The notes: generated by a model not told the origin, from the sequence alone. A stretch of 64,000 bases of DNA from Diaporthe sp. PMI_573 (GCA_021399435.1 JAJTUP010000027.1:682001-746000), one strand, 5' to 3'. Shown: positions 45,230 to 56,565, numbered from the stretch's first letter. Program-made: numbers and translations.

Positions 45230-46600
45230 TTCTCCAGACACTGAGCCACACGAAGACCGATTCGGAGGACTCTGCTTCTAATGCGGAGGACGATATGGAG
45301 GCTTTTTACGAGAGCATCGGATACTTGGCCCCGCTGGAAACGCCACGATCGAAGTTTTGGAATTTCTGAGCTTGTCAGTCCCGGACATGGACACAGACAC
45401 CGGCCGCATAACAGCATCGAAGCAGCCGGAGCTCTTCAGTACAGGGCTTGAAGAGTATCGCAATGTGCAAACAAGGGCCACGGCCCTTGAATCGTGGAGG
45501 ACCGACAAATCGTTACTTTGCGGCAAATTCATACACAATACAACAATCTGGTCAACAGTCAAGAGGCGCTGAATCACATCATATTCACTACACGTGTCGC
45601 TGAAGCGGTGGCTAGATTGCCCACCCTGACTGGACTATCTATTACAGACTCTGACGACTTTGAATTGTGTCACATCTCGACCGAATTATCTACTTCAATT
45701 TACACCTCGTTCCGAGACAGACTGCTTCTGCGCCACCTCGTCTTTCCAGTTCAGGGGGGCCTTTTTTTAAGGATGAAATCTCCTTTTCTATTCTCAGTAA
45801 AGTAGCCTCTTCTCGTCCAGTTCGCTTTGGTCGCCATCAATCCCCGTAACTAAATCTATTAATTCCCTTTTGTTTTACGAGGCTTAGGTGATCATACAAG
45901 AGACGTGTCCGCAAAAAAAAAAAAAAAATGAGTGACCGAAGCACCTGACTACCTCGAGTGTGGATGATCCCTGGGACGGTTTGTGGTATCGATATTTCCA
46001 GTCCCTTAAGGAATCGTCTTGGGTAGCATAAATCTGATTCATAGTGCTACTGTAAAATGACTCACTTCTTTACAACAACGGCAGCAACACTTTCATCTAA
46101 TTCCGACGGACGGATTCGGGTTGGATGCTGCAGGACGTTGAATATAGTACGACTCTTATCTGGAGCTGGATTTTATTTGATGAGTTGGAGGGTTTCCGCG
46201 AGGGCGCCGCCGCATTTCGCAATGGCCTTAAGTGGGCGCGGAGGCAGCGAAATGAGGCCATTGAGAGGTCTAATCAGAGAGCTGATGACATCGATAGCTC
46301 AGAGTGGCTGACTGCTCTGCGGTAGAAACCCGCAGAAGAAACAAGCTCAGACCTCGAGACAAGAGGAGGAGGATGCGAGGGGTGACGCCCGAAGTGAACC
46401 CAGACTCATCTTGGGACATGCTGGACGAGGAGTCCTCAGACCCCGATTTCATACTGAGGGACGGTTCCCACGAGCCTTCGGATGAGGATCCTGACGAGGA
46501 TTCTGATGAGCAGTTTGAGACGGCCGACGGCCGATGGGCGCGACGCGGTCAAAGACGTGGACGAAGACAACCTCCGCGACGTAGACATTGAGGACCTGGT
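45230..46600 (+). pseudogene. Remnant of an unidentified protein-coding gene, several frames
   Basis: Plus-strand fragments in different frames read like pieces of one protein. Examples are ELFSTGLEEYRNVQTRA (about 45430), VAEAVARLPTLTGLSITDSDDFEL (about 45600-45670), LEGFREGAAAFRNGLKWARRQR (about 46190-46250) and an acidic tail with EESSDPDFI and DPDEDSDEQFE (about 46430-46530). The second piece resembles leucine-rich helices of fungal F-box-like proteins. A 16-A run occurs near 45914. No intact model can be built and the identity is a guess. Confidence 0.3.
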
Positions 46601-47653
46601 TCGTGTTCGTGGCAGATACTGCTGTGCTGGACAGGCGTGGTGGACTAGATCTAGCTATCCCTCGTACAAGTACCACTGCTCCCAGGCCCTATTAAATGTC
46701 GCTGTTAGCATTTTGCTCCAACTGTCTTGTCAGTTCGAGCGATTTGAATCGAACCAAGAATAGAACTGGATATCTTCAAAATGCGGATATGTACAGTACT
46801 GTACGTGGTCTTAATGTACAGTAGAATTTGACGGCTTCTCTCGAAAATACCGGAGAACCTTCTACCGTCTCTGGCCTAGGGAAGTGTTGCAAGTAATTGT
46901 TCAGCACTGTACTATTTTTCATTTTTATCTCTTGGCCAAGAATTAAAATGTAGAGTTATAGACCCTAGATTTTTGCTTTTCGCAAACAGACACCCAAGCT
47001 TGGATAGGCTGCGCATCACGAGTATCCTCCTACAATCGCCGACTTCTGGGACTCGTTGATGATGGGCCGCGCTTCATCGGCTGGTATAAATGTCTCCGGG
47101 AATCCGTCGTCGTCTCTGATGGCATCATCGCCACCCTTAGTCGGCGACTGACTCGGACTTGGAGACGCAGAGGCAGTGCGCCGGCGCTTCTTGCCTCGGA
47201 GGGGCACGGTTTTGAACGTCGGGTTGTCGTCTGATTTTCCGATGGGCAGGTAACGATCGTCTCCTTGCCGCTGGGGTCCGTCGGCCGGCCGCACATAATC
47301 ACCTGCGAGGATCAGCTGGGAACCTGATTCCCAAATCTGTGGATACAACGGTTGGAGCTGGTAACGAAGATGCTGGCTGTCAATTTATGTTACACGTCGA
47401 CAAGGACATGTTGATGCTTGGTTGAAGAGACAGTCTGGGCAGGAGCAAGCTTAGCGTCATATACAGTGCCAGGAGCAGGTTACACCGCGGCGCCGAACAA
47501 TACCTTATTGGGTGCCTTATTAGCTACCTACAGTAATAGTATAGATCTTTGTTATTGTTTTGGCGAGAAATTGATGCCATGGGAGTTTCGGCAGGGTAAA
47601 CCACCTGAGTTGTCGCCCACAAAACGCAACCACACTCAACATTCATACCACGC
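46601..47653. other. Intergenic accessory DNA
   Basis: A palindromic TACAGTACTGTA occurs near 46793. An open frame at 47016-47348 (minus) encodes a basic Ser/Pro-rich segment (RGKKRRRTASASPS) without a recognisable family. Nothing firm can be annotated. Confidence 0.35.
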
Positions 47654-49417
47654 ATGTCGGCACAAAAAATGGCCATGGCGACCCAGCTGTCAGCCGGCCA
47701 GGTTCTCTGTCTCAACGAGGATGAGCGAGCCCTCTTCGTGCAGCAGAATCTCAGCGACAACACCCAAGACGGCTCTCTAAACATCCAAAACATCACGGGC
47801 TGCGATGAGCTATCCGAGGCCGAAAGGGCTCTTCTTGACCGAGAACTGCTGTGACTGCTGGATCGCCTTCTGCAACTGCCCATGCCACAAGGAAAGTAAA
47901 CCTAACAGTTGAACCATGCTGCGTAGCCAAGCGGTAAAGCGAGTCACAGCACCCTCGATTGACGCCACCGCCCTTGTCGCACAGTTGCATCAAATTCCAT
48001 CCGAATTAGAACATCGTACGATACAGAGCTATTACCCGAGCCACTCCCGCTCGTCGACGGTCGACCCCCCCCCCCCGAAGACGACGAGCGCGATTACGAG
48101 AACAAATGCCACCAGGCTCTCCTCGACGACGGCTGCCTACCGCTGTTTTATGTCGGCCTCCTCCCACAAATCGAAGCGAACCTAGACGCGTACGCCCACC
48201 TGCTGCAGCCGTGGGCTAGACAACAACACCCGGCGGATGTGAAGGAGGCGTGGCACGCCCTCTCCAGGCAATGGAATCGATTGAAGGAGTTCCGCGCCTG
48301 GTAGCTGCGCGGAAGGCGCAGGAGGCCCGGGTTTGACGAGTATCTCGACGCATACCGGCGCGACTACTTCTTGAGCGGGGGGACATCCAGGGGCGCAGCC
48401 GAGGTGGATTTCGAGCAGACCGCGCGCTTGTGCTGGAAGCGCGAGTACGACTATGAGGATGGGGAGGATGTTGAGAGGGATGTTGAGAGGCATGCCGAGC
48501 GCCTGAGCAGATGGCTTGTACAGCCAGAGTTTGTCCTCTGGCGACCGTTTACGCTGCTGGCAGATCTGAAGGGGCAGGACCAGTGGACTACGTATGTCGA
48601 GTATCTTGCCTTCGAAGCAGAGTCCCTCCACGGGCTTGCTGAGGCTGCCCGAAGACTAGAGAAGAGGCCGAAAAGACACGACGTTTACAAGGGGAAATAC
48701 CAGGCAGCCAAAGCCGCGGCTGAGCAGCAGCAGTCCAGGGTTGGCTGGGTCCCGTCTGAGATAGAGAAGATTGAGGCAGAGCAGAAGGCTGCCACTGGCG
48801 AGAGCGATGGCAGCACAAGTGGCAGCAGCAAGAAAAAGGGGCACACAGACGATACCAACCGACCGGAGGATGTCTTTGAGCCGCGGTTGGGGAAGCACAG
48901 GCAGACAAAGAAGGTGGAAGAGGTTGACAAGACATACGAGACGGAGAAGATGCCGGCTGGCAAGAGCGCCAGCTTATCACAGACAAGACGGAGTAAGAAA
49001 TGCAAGCCCTTGACAAAGGCAGACGAGAAGGAGGAGGAGGAGGATGTCCCGGAACCGCAGTCGAAGAGAAGGAAGGTGGTCGGCACGAGTGACGGCCCAA
49101 GCAGTATCCCGCAGCCGCAAGACGCGGAGCTCCTGGCGCCGGCTGTCTCTGCAGGCACCACAACTACCCAAACCCCGCCCCCTGGTCGTCGTCGGCGGTC
49201 TAAGCGACTGAAGGCACCTCTCCAGACGGCAACAGCAGCAGGAGCACCACCGGATGCGCGTGGAGAGCGGCTGCGATCGCTGCGACCGCGGGTCAATGGG
49301 AAGGTGGCGACCGTTTCGACAGATTCAAGAAACGGAGGGGCGAGAAGACCTAGAGGTCGGCTACGCGCTGCTGCACGGAGCATATCCGAGTTTTCGGGAG
49401 TTGAAGCCGTGAAGTAA
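47654..49417 (+). pseudogene. Fungal-specific hypothetical protein with charged tail, broken 5' half
   Basis: The C-terminal frame 48371-49417 is open for 348 residues. It holds WKREYDYEDGEDVERDVERH, WRPFTLLADLKGQDQWTTYVEYLAFEAES and SEIEKIEAEQKAA, then a long Lys/Arg/Ser-rich tail. The same frame continues upstream to about 48026 (DDERDYENKCHQALLDDGCLP and NLDAYAHLLQPWARQQ) across one in-frame TAG at 48302. Before about 48026 the protein continues in another frame (LVAQLHQIPSELEH), and 47654-47853 gives LSEAERALLDREL. The pattern resembles a family common in Fusarium-like accessory regions whose function is unknown to me. One stop and at least one shift mean it is probably dead, although an intron could hide some breaks. 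Confidence 0.5.
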
Positions 49418-49429
49418 TGGTTTTTCTAT

Positions 49430-49650
49430 ATGATGAGGTAGTAAAGAGAAAGCTTAAATTGGCCGAATTGATATTTGTTGAGGGAGATATTCGTACTAAC
49501 GGTGTCTTGCCGAGCGGCTCTCCAGTGGATCAGACCCCCATAGAGCATCACAGTATATCCCTGAGACGATCGTCTTGTATCCCCGTCGTCCGCAAAAGAA
49601 GCGTCTGCCGCAAAGATTAGAGCTTCCGGCTTCCTGCTTCCATGGCGCCT
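49430..49650 (-). pseudogene. Fragment of a copia RNase H
   Basis: The minus strand has ADASFADDGDTRRSSQGYTV and, after it, LYGGLIHWRAARQDTVSTN. This is the characteristic RNase H start of Ty1/copia polyproteins (Asp of the first motif kept). It is about 45 residues only and unlike the copia element at 11-26 kb in sequence. Confidence 0.8.
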
Positions 49651-49782
49651 GGCAGGAGATAATAATAATTTATAAAAAAAAGAGCAATATTTCAGCCCAC
49701 CAATAATGTGGACCCATCGCGTCAGGCCCATCTTAGAATCAGGCTCGTTGATGATATTATCTCATCAGCTGAAGGAAACTAG

Positions 49783-50240
49783 CAATACCCGCGGGTTCTC
49801 ATTGTCGCGACATCAATTTGGAACACCAAAACAAGAGAATGGCTTCTAGGCGGCTCCACTCGGCTGAGAAAGTTTGAGCCAGAGCTTATTCGGCAAGGGA
49901 TAGACTCCCTAAGGCCTAAGTATCTGAGGATAACAATCATTTCTCGTGAAATGCCTGGACAGTGGGAGAAAGAGAAGTGGTACGGGACCGAGTACACGTG
50001 CGAAAAGATTTCCTGTGAATTTTTGGATGAGATTGAAAAAGCGGCGACGAGCAGCTCCGCGGACCATATCTCGAAGTTGCACTTGCCACACAAGAATCAG
50101 CTCATACCGGCCAAGCTCGAAGTCGACAAGAAGGAGGTCAAAGAGCCCGCTGTGGCACCCATCATTGTCAAGAACGACGGTCTGGCACGTACATGGTATA
50201 AGAAGGATGACAGATTCTGGGTTCGTAGGGCGACTTGGAT
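49783..50240 (+). pseudogene. Fragment of an insulysin (Ste23-like M16 peptidase)
   Basis: An open frame shows about 140 residues of the C-terminal half of an insulin-degrading-enzyme homologue. The pieces are STRLRKFEPELIRQGIDSL, RITIISREMPGQWEKEKWYG, LHLPHKNQLIPAKLEV and LARTWYKKDDRFWV. Full-length enzymes have about 1000 residues and an HxxEH zinc site near the N-terminus, which is absent here. The fragment ends abruptly and the frame runs into unrelated sequence (RRATWIRRGRR). It is a relic or a captured gene piece, not an enzyme. Confidence 0.82.
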
Positions 50241-50244
50241 CCGG

Positions 50245-50930
50245 CGAGGAAGACGTCATGGCATGCCTGGACGAGCGTTTAGACTCATTGCGAGATGAAC
50301 TGCGAGATGAACTGCGTGGTTTTATTGATGATCGCTTCAACGAACTTTTGGTTGACCATGTTCTTAGAGATGAGATGGAGCAATTTGTTGATGAAGCCAT
50401 CACTGCTGCGCAGGAGGATATCCGCGATAAGTTGGATGGGGGCAGGAGGCATTTTGTGTGTGTGTGGGCGCGGGCGCAGGAGAGAAGGTGCGCTTGCTCG
50501 AAAAAGAGAAAAGGAGCAACTTAGGAGTTGGGTTTAAGTTGTCAAGTATGTTTTCAAGCACCGGCCAGATATAGAGCCAAACAAGTTTCAGACGAGATTG
50601 ATAGACTACGCTCTCGAGTTGCCCTCCTCGAGAGAGAAAATACGGGCCTCAAAATCGAAAAAGAGATCCGAGAGAAGACGAAACGCCGCAAGGCTATACC
50701 CAACCCCAACGCGGAGTTCATGACTATGTTCTAGATTGGGAAGAAAGACCTCATCGTAGAGGCACTTGAAGAAGAGCCACGGCCTCAGAAACGCCGTAAA
50801 GTTGCTCAAGTCGAAGTTGAAGTTGAGCCGGAGGAAGATGAAGAAGATGCATCTGAGCCAGAGATTATGGAGGAGAGAATTGGACGAGGGGGTCGCAAAG
50901 TTCGACGTCCGGCCAGATACGATGATTGAG
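50245..50930 (+). pseudogene. Coiled-coil segment and C-terminal tail of a pogo-like transposase
   Basis: Frame 50245-50450 has a charged heptad-like stretch (DERLDSLRDELRDELRGF, then DDRFNELLVDHVLRDEM). From 50560 another frame gives VSDEIDRLRSRVALLEREN, KRRKAIPNPNAEF and an acidic end with ARYDD at about 50927. The second part resembles the C-terminus of the intact pogo-like transposase downstream (leucine-rich helix, basic cluster, PNxxF). It is broken by a TAG at about 50732 and lacks the catalytic domain. Confidence 0.5.
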
Positions 50931-51255
50931 TGACTTCTCACGATCATTTTCATATAGGTAATAGGCGTGCACCATCAGAAATGATTGAGTTGTGGCTGTC
51001 TGAATAACTTCTCTTTGTGTAGGGTAGTCAAAATCTTGTGTGGTCCGAAGGTGGGGGTGACCGAAGGTCTATGGGGTACGGTATCAAACCAGAAAGAAGC
51101 CCATCTTCAACTGTGCGAGCGTCTAGACCATGTTAACCAGGCCCAGCCCACTCATCGCCTGCCGCTGGTTGAATGACCAGCGTGCGTTTAATATCTATCT
51201 TTATTCCACCACCATTAGTACCAAACAGTGTGTTGGTACAAGAACCTTTCATTTA

Positions 51256-53110
51256 AGTCAAGTGGCCCCCTTTCCGCCACCCCCTGATTCCGCCCATTCC
51301 AGACGCGCGCACGCGTCAGGCACCCTCCCTTCCTTCGACCACTATTTCTTTCCACCAGATTTTTCTCTTTCCTTCAAACTTCTCATGCCCCATCATCATC
51401 ACCAAATGAAGCAATACACCGAAGAAAACGTGCTGGCGGCACTTGAAGCCGTCGTGAACGGCGCTAGTAGGCAAGAGGCCTCCTCACATTGGGGCATTCC
51501 GATGAGCACACCTCGAGGTCGCCTCGCCGGCGCCCAAAGCCAAACGAAGGCAGCAGAACCACAGATGAGGCTATCACCGTTTCAGGAAAGCAAGTTGCTT
51601 GAATTTGCCCTTACCCAGGCGTTGCTGGGGCTGCCTATGACCCATTTTGAACTGAGGGTCTTCGCCGCTCGGATGACTACATCTCAGACTCAGCCACCAC
51701 CACTCGGTCGAAGCTGGTTAGTCGCTTTTCTCGTGAGAAACCCAGAGATTCAAAGCTGCAGAAGCCGAGGGATGCACTCAAGCCGTGCCAATGGGGCAAA
51801 GACGACGATAATTAGAGACTGGTTTGCTATCTTTCGCCTCCCAGCTATCGCCAGAATCAAGCCAGAAAATCGCCACAACGCCGACGAAGCAGGTATCGCC
51901 GAGGGCGAAGGGAAGAACGGCATCGTGCTCGGCCCCGCTGGAAGGAAGGTTGTGCTTCGAAAAGGCAATGGGTCACGTGTGTGGACCTCCTTCATCGAGT
52001 GTATCTCCGCCACGGGCAAAGCGTGCCTTCCACTCGTGATCTTCAAGGGAAAAACGGTCCAACAGCAGTGGTTTAAATCGCTCGAAGGGCTTCAAGACTG
52101 GGAGTTTACGGCTACACCAAATGGCTGGACAGACAACGCCGTCGCCCTCGAATGGCTAGAGAAGGTCTTCATCCCTCAAACGAAGCCAAATGACCCAAAA
52201 GAGTGGCGTTTATTGGTTCTGGATGGGCACAAAAGCCACACTACACTCGACTTTATGTAGATATGCTTCTCAAATAAGATATATTGTGTTTACTTGCCGC
52301 CACATACATCACACGTACTGCAACCTCTTGATGTAGGGGTCTTCTCCAGTCTAAAGGAAGCCTATCGGAAGGAAGCCGGTCTAATTAACCTCTACACCAA
52401 CGATACCCTCAACGGAAAGCATTTGTTTCTACACTGCTATCAGAAGGCGAGATTGGCTGGTTTAGAAGAAAGCCACATACTTAGTGGCTGGCGAGGAACC
52501 GGTCTATGGCCTGTTAATGTGGCAAAACCACTAATGAGCCGCCTCCTTGTCGAAAACACCAACACGACGACATCTACAACTAATTTAAGTGCCGCCATGA
52601 GAATCAGAAGGTCCCATTTGGCTAGTCAAGACTCTATCATAGCGAGAAACTATACGTTGGCAACCCCATTAGTATCCCGAGAGGTTCGGGCTGCTCTGAA
52701 GGATTTCGACCCTCAGAAACATTCAACCACAACTCAGCGAATTCTCTTCAGGAAGGTCAGCAAAGCATACGACGAGAAAGACTGGCAATTAGGGAATGCC
52801 CTCAGAGAAAACCAGAAGCTGAAGAGTCAATTGGAAGCCACAAGGCCGACAAAGAAAAGGAAGGTCGAAACGAGCCCCAACTCGAGGTTCGTGACTATTC
52901 GGGCAATTCGGAGGGCGCAAATCGAGGCCGGGGCAATTGAAGCTGAGTCAGCAGACGAAGAAGGGTCTGAAAACACCATAGAAGAGGAAGATTGCATCGT
53001 GGTGGGCGGGTCGTCGTCGTCAGACGACGGCGAAGCCGAAGGGTAGTTGTGGTGGGCGTGGCGATTTGGTGGGCGGAAGGGGGGGCTGGCGGAAAGGGGG
53101 CCACTTGACT
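51256..53110 (+). mobile_element. Pogo/Fot-type DNA transposon, 1.86 kb, nearly intact
   Basis: Terminal inverted repeats start AGTCAAGTGGCCCCCTTTCC. Twenty-four bases match perfectly at both ends, with imperfect similarity to about 41 bases. The element is flanked by TA (51254-51255 and 53111-53112), the Tc1/mariner superfamily target duplication. One transposase gene fills it. It shows no sign of RIP apart from one G-to-A stop. Confidence 0.92.
51406..53046 (+). pseudogene. Pogo-family DDE transposase with one premature stop
   Basis: Frame of 546 residues apart from one TAG at 52258-52260, where Trp (TGG) is likely ancestral. The N-terminal psq-type helix-turn-helix has YTEENVLAALEAV and ASRQEASSHWGIP. 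A CENP-B-type DNA-binding part follows (LSPFQESKLLEFA, then GRSWLVAFLVRNPEIQ). The DDE catalytic core has HNADEAGIAEG (first Asp), LLVLDGHKSH (second) and PPHTSHVLQPLDVGVFSSLK (third). A leucine-rich helix, basic cluster KKRKVE and acidic tail end the protein. An in-frame ATG at 51385 would add MPHHHHQ. Only the stop separates it from a full-length protein, so it may be recently inactivated or rescued in trans. Confidence 0.88.
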
Positions 53111-53536
53111 TACCACACACACACACACACACACACATGGAGGTAAAGGAGATGCGAAGTGTATAACAAGCCTTCTGAGAAGATGCTAGCCCTGCAAGTT
53201 GTCCGTTGCAGTAGGCTACTGCCCGCCTAACACCTGCCAAGAATGGTATGAATCCCTAACTTGTTGCAATGCTGCGCCATGCCATCATGATGAACCATCA
53301 AGACCAATGAGCCATCCAACCAAACAAACCAACCAACCAATGAACCAATCAAACGCCTTGCTCAAAGATGCCAGAGACGGGAGAAGAACTTGAAGAAGAG
53401 ACAAGTAGTAGATGTGCTTGATTTGCTCGCCATAGGTAGTCTAGTTTATGTTTTGTATGTTAGTCGGGATGTGTGTGTGTGAGAAAGAGAGAGACCGAAC
53501 AGAGAAACATACATAGGCACTGCTTGCTCCTGCAAC
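53111..53536. other. Simple repeats between the transposon and the next gene
   Basis: A (CA)n run at 53113-53138 touches the transposon end. An ACCA-rich AACC-type repeat lies at 53317-53350. No gene is supported; the right part is 3' UTR of the minus-strand gene. Confidence 0.6.
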
Positions 53537-54102
53537 CTAGAGAGACTTCGGGTCGTCAGCACGAGTCTCGCCACCGGTGTCACCATCAACACCACCAGCA
53601 GCAGCAGATGCGGGACGGTGGTCGTTCTTGGCGGGCTTTGCCAGTACGGTGCCGGCAAAGGCGCTGGCGATGACGGTGGTCACGAGGGCCAGGACAGGGG
53701 TGGAAGGGTCAGGGCCGCCGCGCAGGAGTCGGCCCACCCAGAAGCAGCTGGCGCCGATGTACAGGCCAGAGAGCAGCTGGTACATGGAGAAGGGTTTGGA
53801 GGCGAAGGCGGTCGCGACCTGGAGGACACAAGGGCCAAAATTAATGCCGGTGGAGGCAGCTGTGTGTGTGTGAAGTTGAATTGATCAGCAGTTGTGTTGG
53901 AAGCAATTTGATTGAATTACACATGTAGTTACTCACAATTGAGGCCAGCCATGGTCTCCTTGGTGTTGTTGTCCTTGTTCTCGTTGGTGGTGTTCATCGC
54001 GCTGGTTGAGAAGACAGCACGGTCAAAAAGGGGAGATGCGAGGAACTGCTGCTCTTCCTTGGACAGGCGAGTCAGCCTGATTCCAAACTGCATGAAGCCC
54101 AT
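53537..54102 (-). CDS. Small membrane protein, two exons, unknown
   Basis: CDS complement(join(53537..53859, 53937..54102)), 162 residues. Exon 1 starts MGFMQFGIRLTRLSKEEQQF. The 77-bp intron has donor GTGAGT and acceptor CACAG after a CA/T-rich stretch, and the join gives NSASTGINFGPCVLQ in frame. Two hydrophobic helices follow: YQLLSGLYIGASCFWVGRLL and VLALVTTVIASAFAGTVLA, separated by a short GGPDPS loop. The tail is polar and Ala/Gly/Asp-rich. I do not recognise the family. The clean splice and normal codon use suggest a real gene in an otherwise repeat-rich stretch. Function not assigned. Confidence 0.7.
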
Positions 54103-54539
54103 GGTGTTGGTGTTTTGTTTTGTGTGATGATTTGTGATTGTGCTTCGCGATGATTGTGGGTTTGGACGACGGCGACTTCGACGACGACTTCCTTTGTCGA
54201 AGACTTCGACTTAAAAAGGGCAGCCTGGTGCCATTACGTAATGCCACTAACATCTTGCCGACTCGGCAGTAGGGAGAAACACAAGCTTACCTTGACAAGT
54301 GCCTGGTTTGTCCTTTTGAGGTGGGGTGGTGATGAGGAACAAATGCGGGGTAGATGAGGAACAAATGCGGGGTAGATGAAGAGAAACCAGGAGCATTGGA
54401 TTTTACATAAGACCACTGAGCCTTGACCAGCTTGCCTGCCTGCCTGCCTGCCAGCTGAGCGGGTGGGGCAGCCAAGGTACCGTTGCCAAGCCGCAGGGGC
54501 CCCTGACCCCTGCATTAAATTGGGCACTCTTCCTCTGCC
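54103..54539. other. Promoter of the small membrane protein gene and short repeats
   Basis: It contains a direct repeat of about 21 bp (GAGGAACAAATGCGGGGTAG, at about 54335 and 54356) and CTGC/CTGCCTGC repeats at 54434-54452. No gene is seen. Confidence 0.5.
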
Positions 54540-54658
54540 TCCATCACTTGAAGGGCCGTTGGAATCACAGCTCGATTTTCGAGCGCTATGCCCAATATGG
54601 TTGGGCCAAAGCTTAGCTAATCCTCCACTGTCGCCGTTACGGCCCTTCAAGTGATGGA
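54540..54658. repeat. 119-bp hairpin element with 20-bp perfect inverted ends
   Basis: Arms 54540-54559 (TCCATCACTTGAAGGGCCGT) and 54639-54658 are exact reverse complements around 79 bp. The right arm includes the ATG at 54654 that opens the copia gag frame. It could be a MITE-like insertion or a structured leader of the retroelement. Confidence 0.75.
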
Positions 54659-56565
54659 CCCTGGAGTTGAAACCAAAGAGTGGGAAACTGTCAAGGCGCG
54701 AGCGATTCAAGACGTCAGCGATTGTTTTGATCTGACGGTCCACATCTCGTGGCGACGTCTCGTTCAAGACCACCAGTACCTCCACGACAAGGTTCTCGCC
54801 TTGATGGAGAAGGTAGCATACTCTGAAGCCCATCAAGAGTTGCAAGCCGAGCAGGACTACGACAACGTGATGAGGAAGGCGGGGATGCGCCCCAACCACG
54901 CTGCCTGGTACCTTCAGTGGGAGGAAGCAAGACGGGTGCTCAGGCCTGCAATGCTCCGACGATCACTGGCCAAGGCGCAGTCTTCCGGTTGCTTGATGCC
55001 CTCTCCAACTGGTCGCCCCAGTGGGCCGAATACGAGCGGATGAGAGTTGAGCGAGCGTTGCAAACAAACCGGCCCGAGACCATTGACGATCTCAGCACAA
55101 TTGGAGCTCTCTGGAACGCTCACATGGCGAGAAGCCGGAACACCAGGCCGGGCCGAGCAAATGCTGCTTTTGCAACCATCGCTGACGGCCAGAGCGACGA
55201 GGATAAGCCGAAGACGAGCAAGAAGCCGAGAAAGCCACAGTCGAACTGCCCCTGGGGGTATGAGCGACACCCATTTAAACCTGCCGAATGCTCAGCTATC
55301 CATCTTGCCGTCAATGGCCACGATCCCTTCAACAACCGGGTATCTGAGGCTCGCCTGAACAAGGCCAAGGAGGTCCTTGCTCAGGGGAAACACAAATCCC
55401 TGATCGAGAAGGTCAAGAAGAGCAAGGCCAGCAAGGGCGACGACGAGGAGGAATGGCCCCCGATCTGCAAGCTTGTGATATTCCAGGAGGACTCGGAAAA
55501 CGCGGAGACGGCCTTTGCAACGGCTCGCCCACACCCGCTCTCGAAGTCAGCGATTTACGACAACTGTGCCACGGCGCACATCGTCAACGATAAGAACTTT
55601 CTGGAGCCGGGAACGTTCAAGTCGTCCCAGGGGCAAGACGTCGTCCTCGTGGGAGATTCGTCAGTCAGCATTGTGGGATGGGGAAGGAGTATTCTCAAGA
55701 ACTTCTTCAACGGTCCCCGAGGAAGATGTACCGTAGACTTCCCCCTCGAGCGGGTGGCTTACGTTCCCAACTTCCACACCAACATTATCTCAGCGGGTAT
55801 CCTCAAGAAAGACGGATACTGGGTCCACGGGCTGGATAACACGATTATGTGGAAGCAGAACCCGAAGGTGCTTCGTCAGCTAGAAGAGAAGTACGGCCTA
55901 GTTGTTGCTGAATACAAGCCGATTTCCTCGTACCCGTTTAGGCGCCAGCTTCCTCCTTGGTCCGAGTGATGTCAGTCTTCCTCAATATCAAGCCGAAGAC
56001 CCGCCCGTCAGTTGACCCGCTCCCTCGCAACGATCGAGCTCTGATGTGGCATCGCCGCCTGGGACACCTCGGGATTGAGCCCCTGAAACGGGCCGCAGAG
56101 CGAGCAATTTGAGTGCGGATAAGGGGACCGTCAACGATCGAATGTGACGAGTGTGCCGTCGCCAAAGCACACGCCGTGATCTCGAGGAGACCGAGATCAG
56201 ACCTAGCAGCTGCCCGTCAGCCCTTCTGGAGAGTACGGCTCGACTTATTTACCTACAAGCCGGGACTCAACAACGCCCGGTATGCCCTCATCCTCAACGA
56301 CGAATATACCGGCCTCAATTTCGTCTGGACCTTCGAGACGAAGAGCGAAAGTATGGCGGTTATCGTTGATATGGAGACGAGGATAAGCCGAGTTCTCGGC
56401 TTGTTTGTGGCATATATCTCTCTAGACCAGGAGTCCTCTCTCGTGGCACCGATCGATAGCCAACGGAAGTTCCCTCTCGACATCTACGCAGCTGACGAGG
56501 GAATCGAGATCGAGAAAGCCCCAACCGGTGTCAAAGAACATTTAGGACACAAGATGAACATTTAA
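54654..56565 (+). pseudogene. Truncated Ty1/copia gag-pol, not RIP-mutated
   Basis: Gag starts at 54654 (MDPGVETKEWETVKA) and shifts frame near 54930. The next frame, 54917-55969, runs through gag (LSNWSPQWAEYERMRV, ARSRNTRPGRA), a Cys/His knuckle (CPWGYERHPFKPAEC) and the protease (YDNCATAHIVND). After the stop at 55967 the GAG-pre-integrase motif MWHRRLGHLGIEPLKRAAE follows in the frame starting at 55970. A TGA interrupts it near 56110, then ECDECAVAKAHA and the integrase core start (LDLFTYKPG, LNDEYTGLNFVWTF). The element ends around 56565 without reverse transcriptase. GC content is normal and stops are few, in clear contrast to the copia element at 11-26 kb. LTRs were not found. Confidence 0.85.

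Noticed and set aside
46787..46806. Palindrome TACAGTACTGTA as a transposon end
   Set aside because: No matching second end or target duplication nearby could be found.
53113..53138. (CA)n array as a regulatory or CRISPR-like repeat
   Set aside because: A plain dinucleotide microsatellite; CRISPR arrays are not expected in a fungal nuclear genome and no spacers exist.
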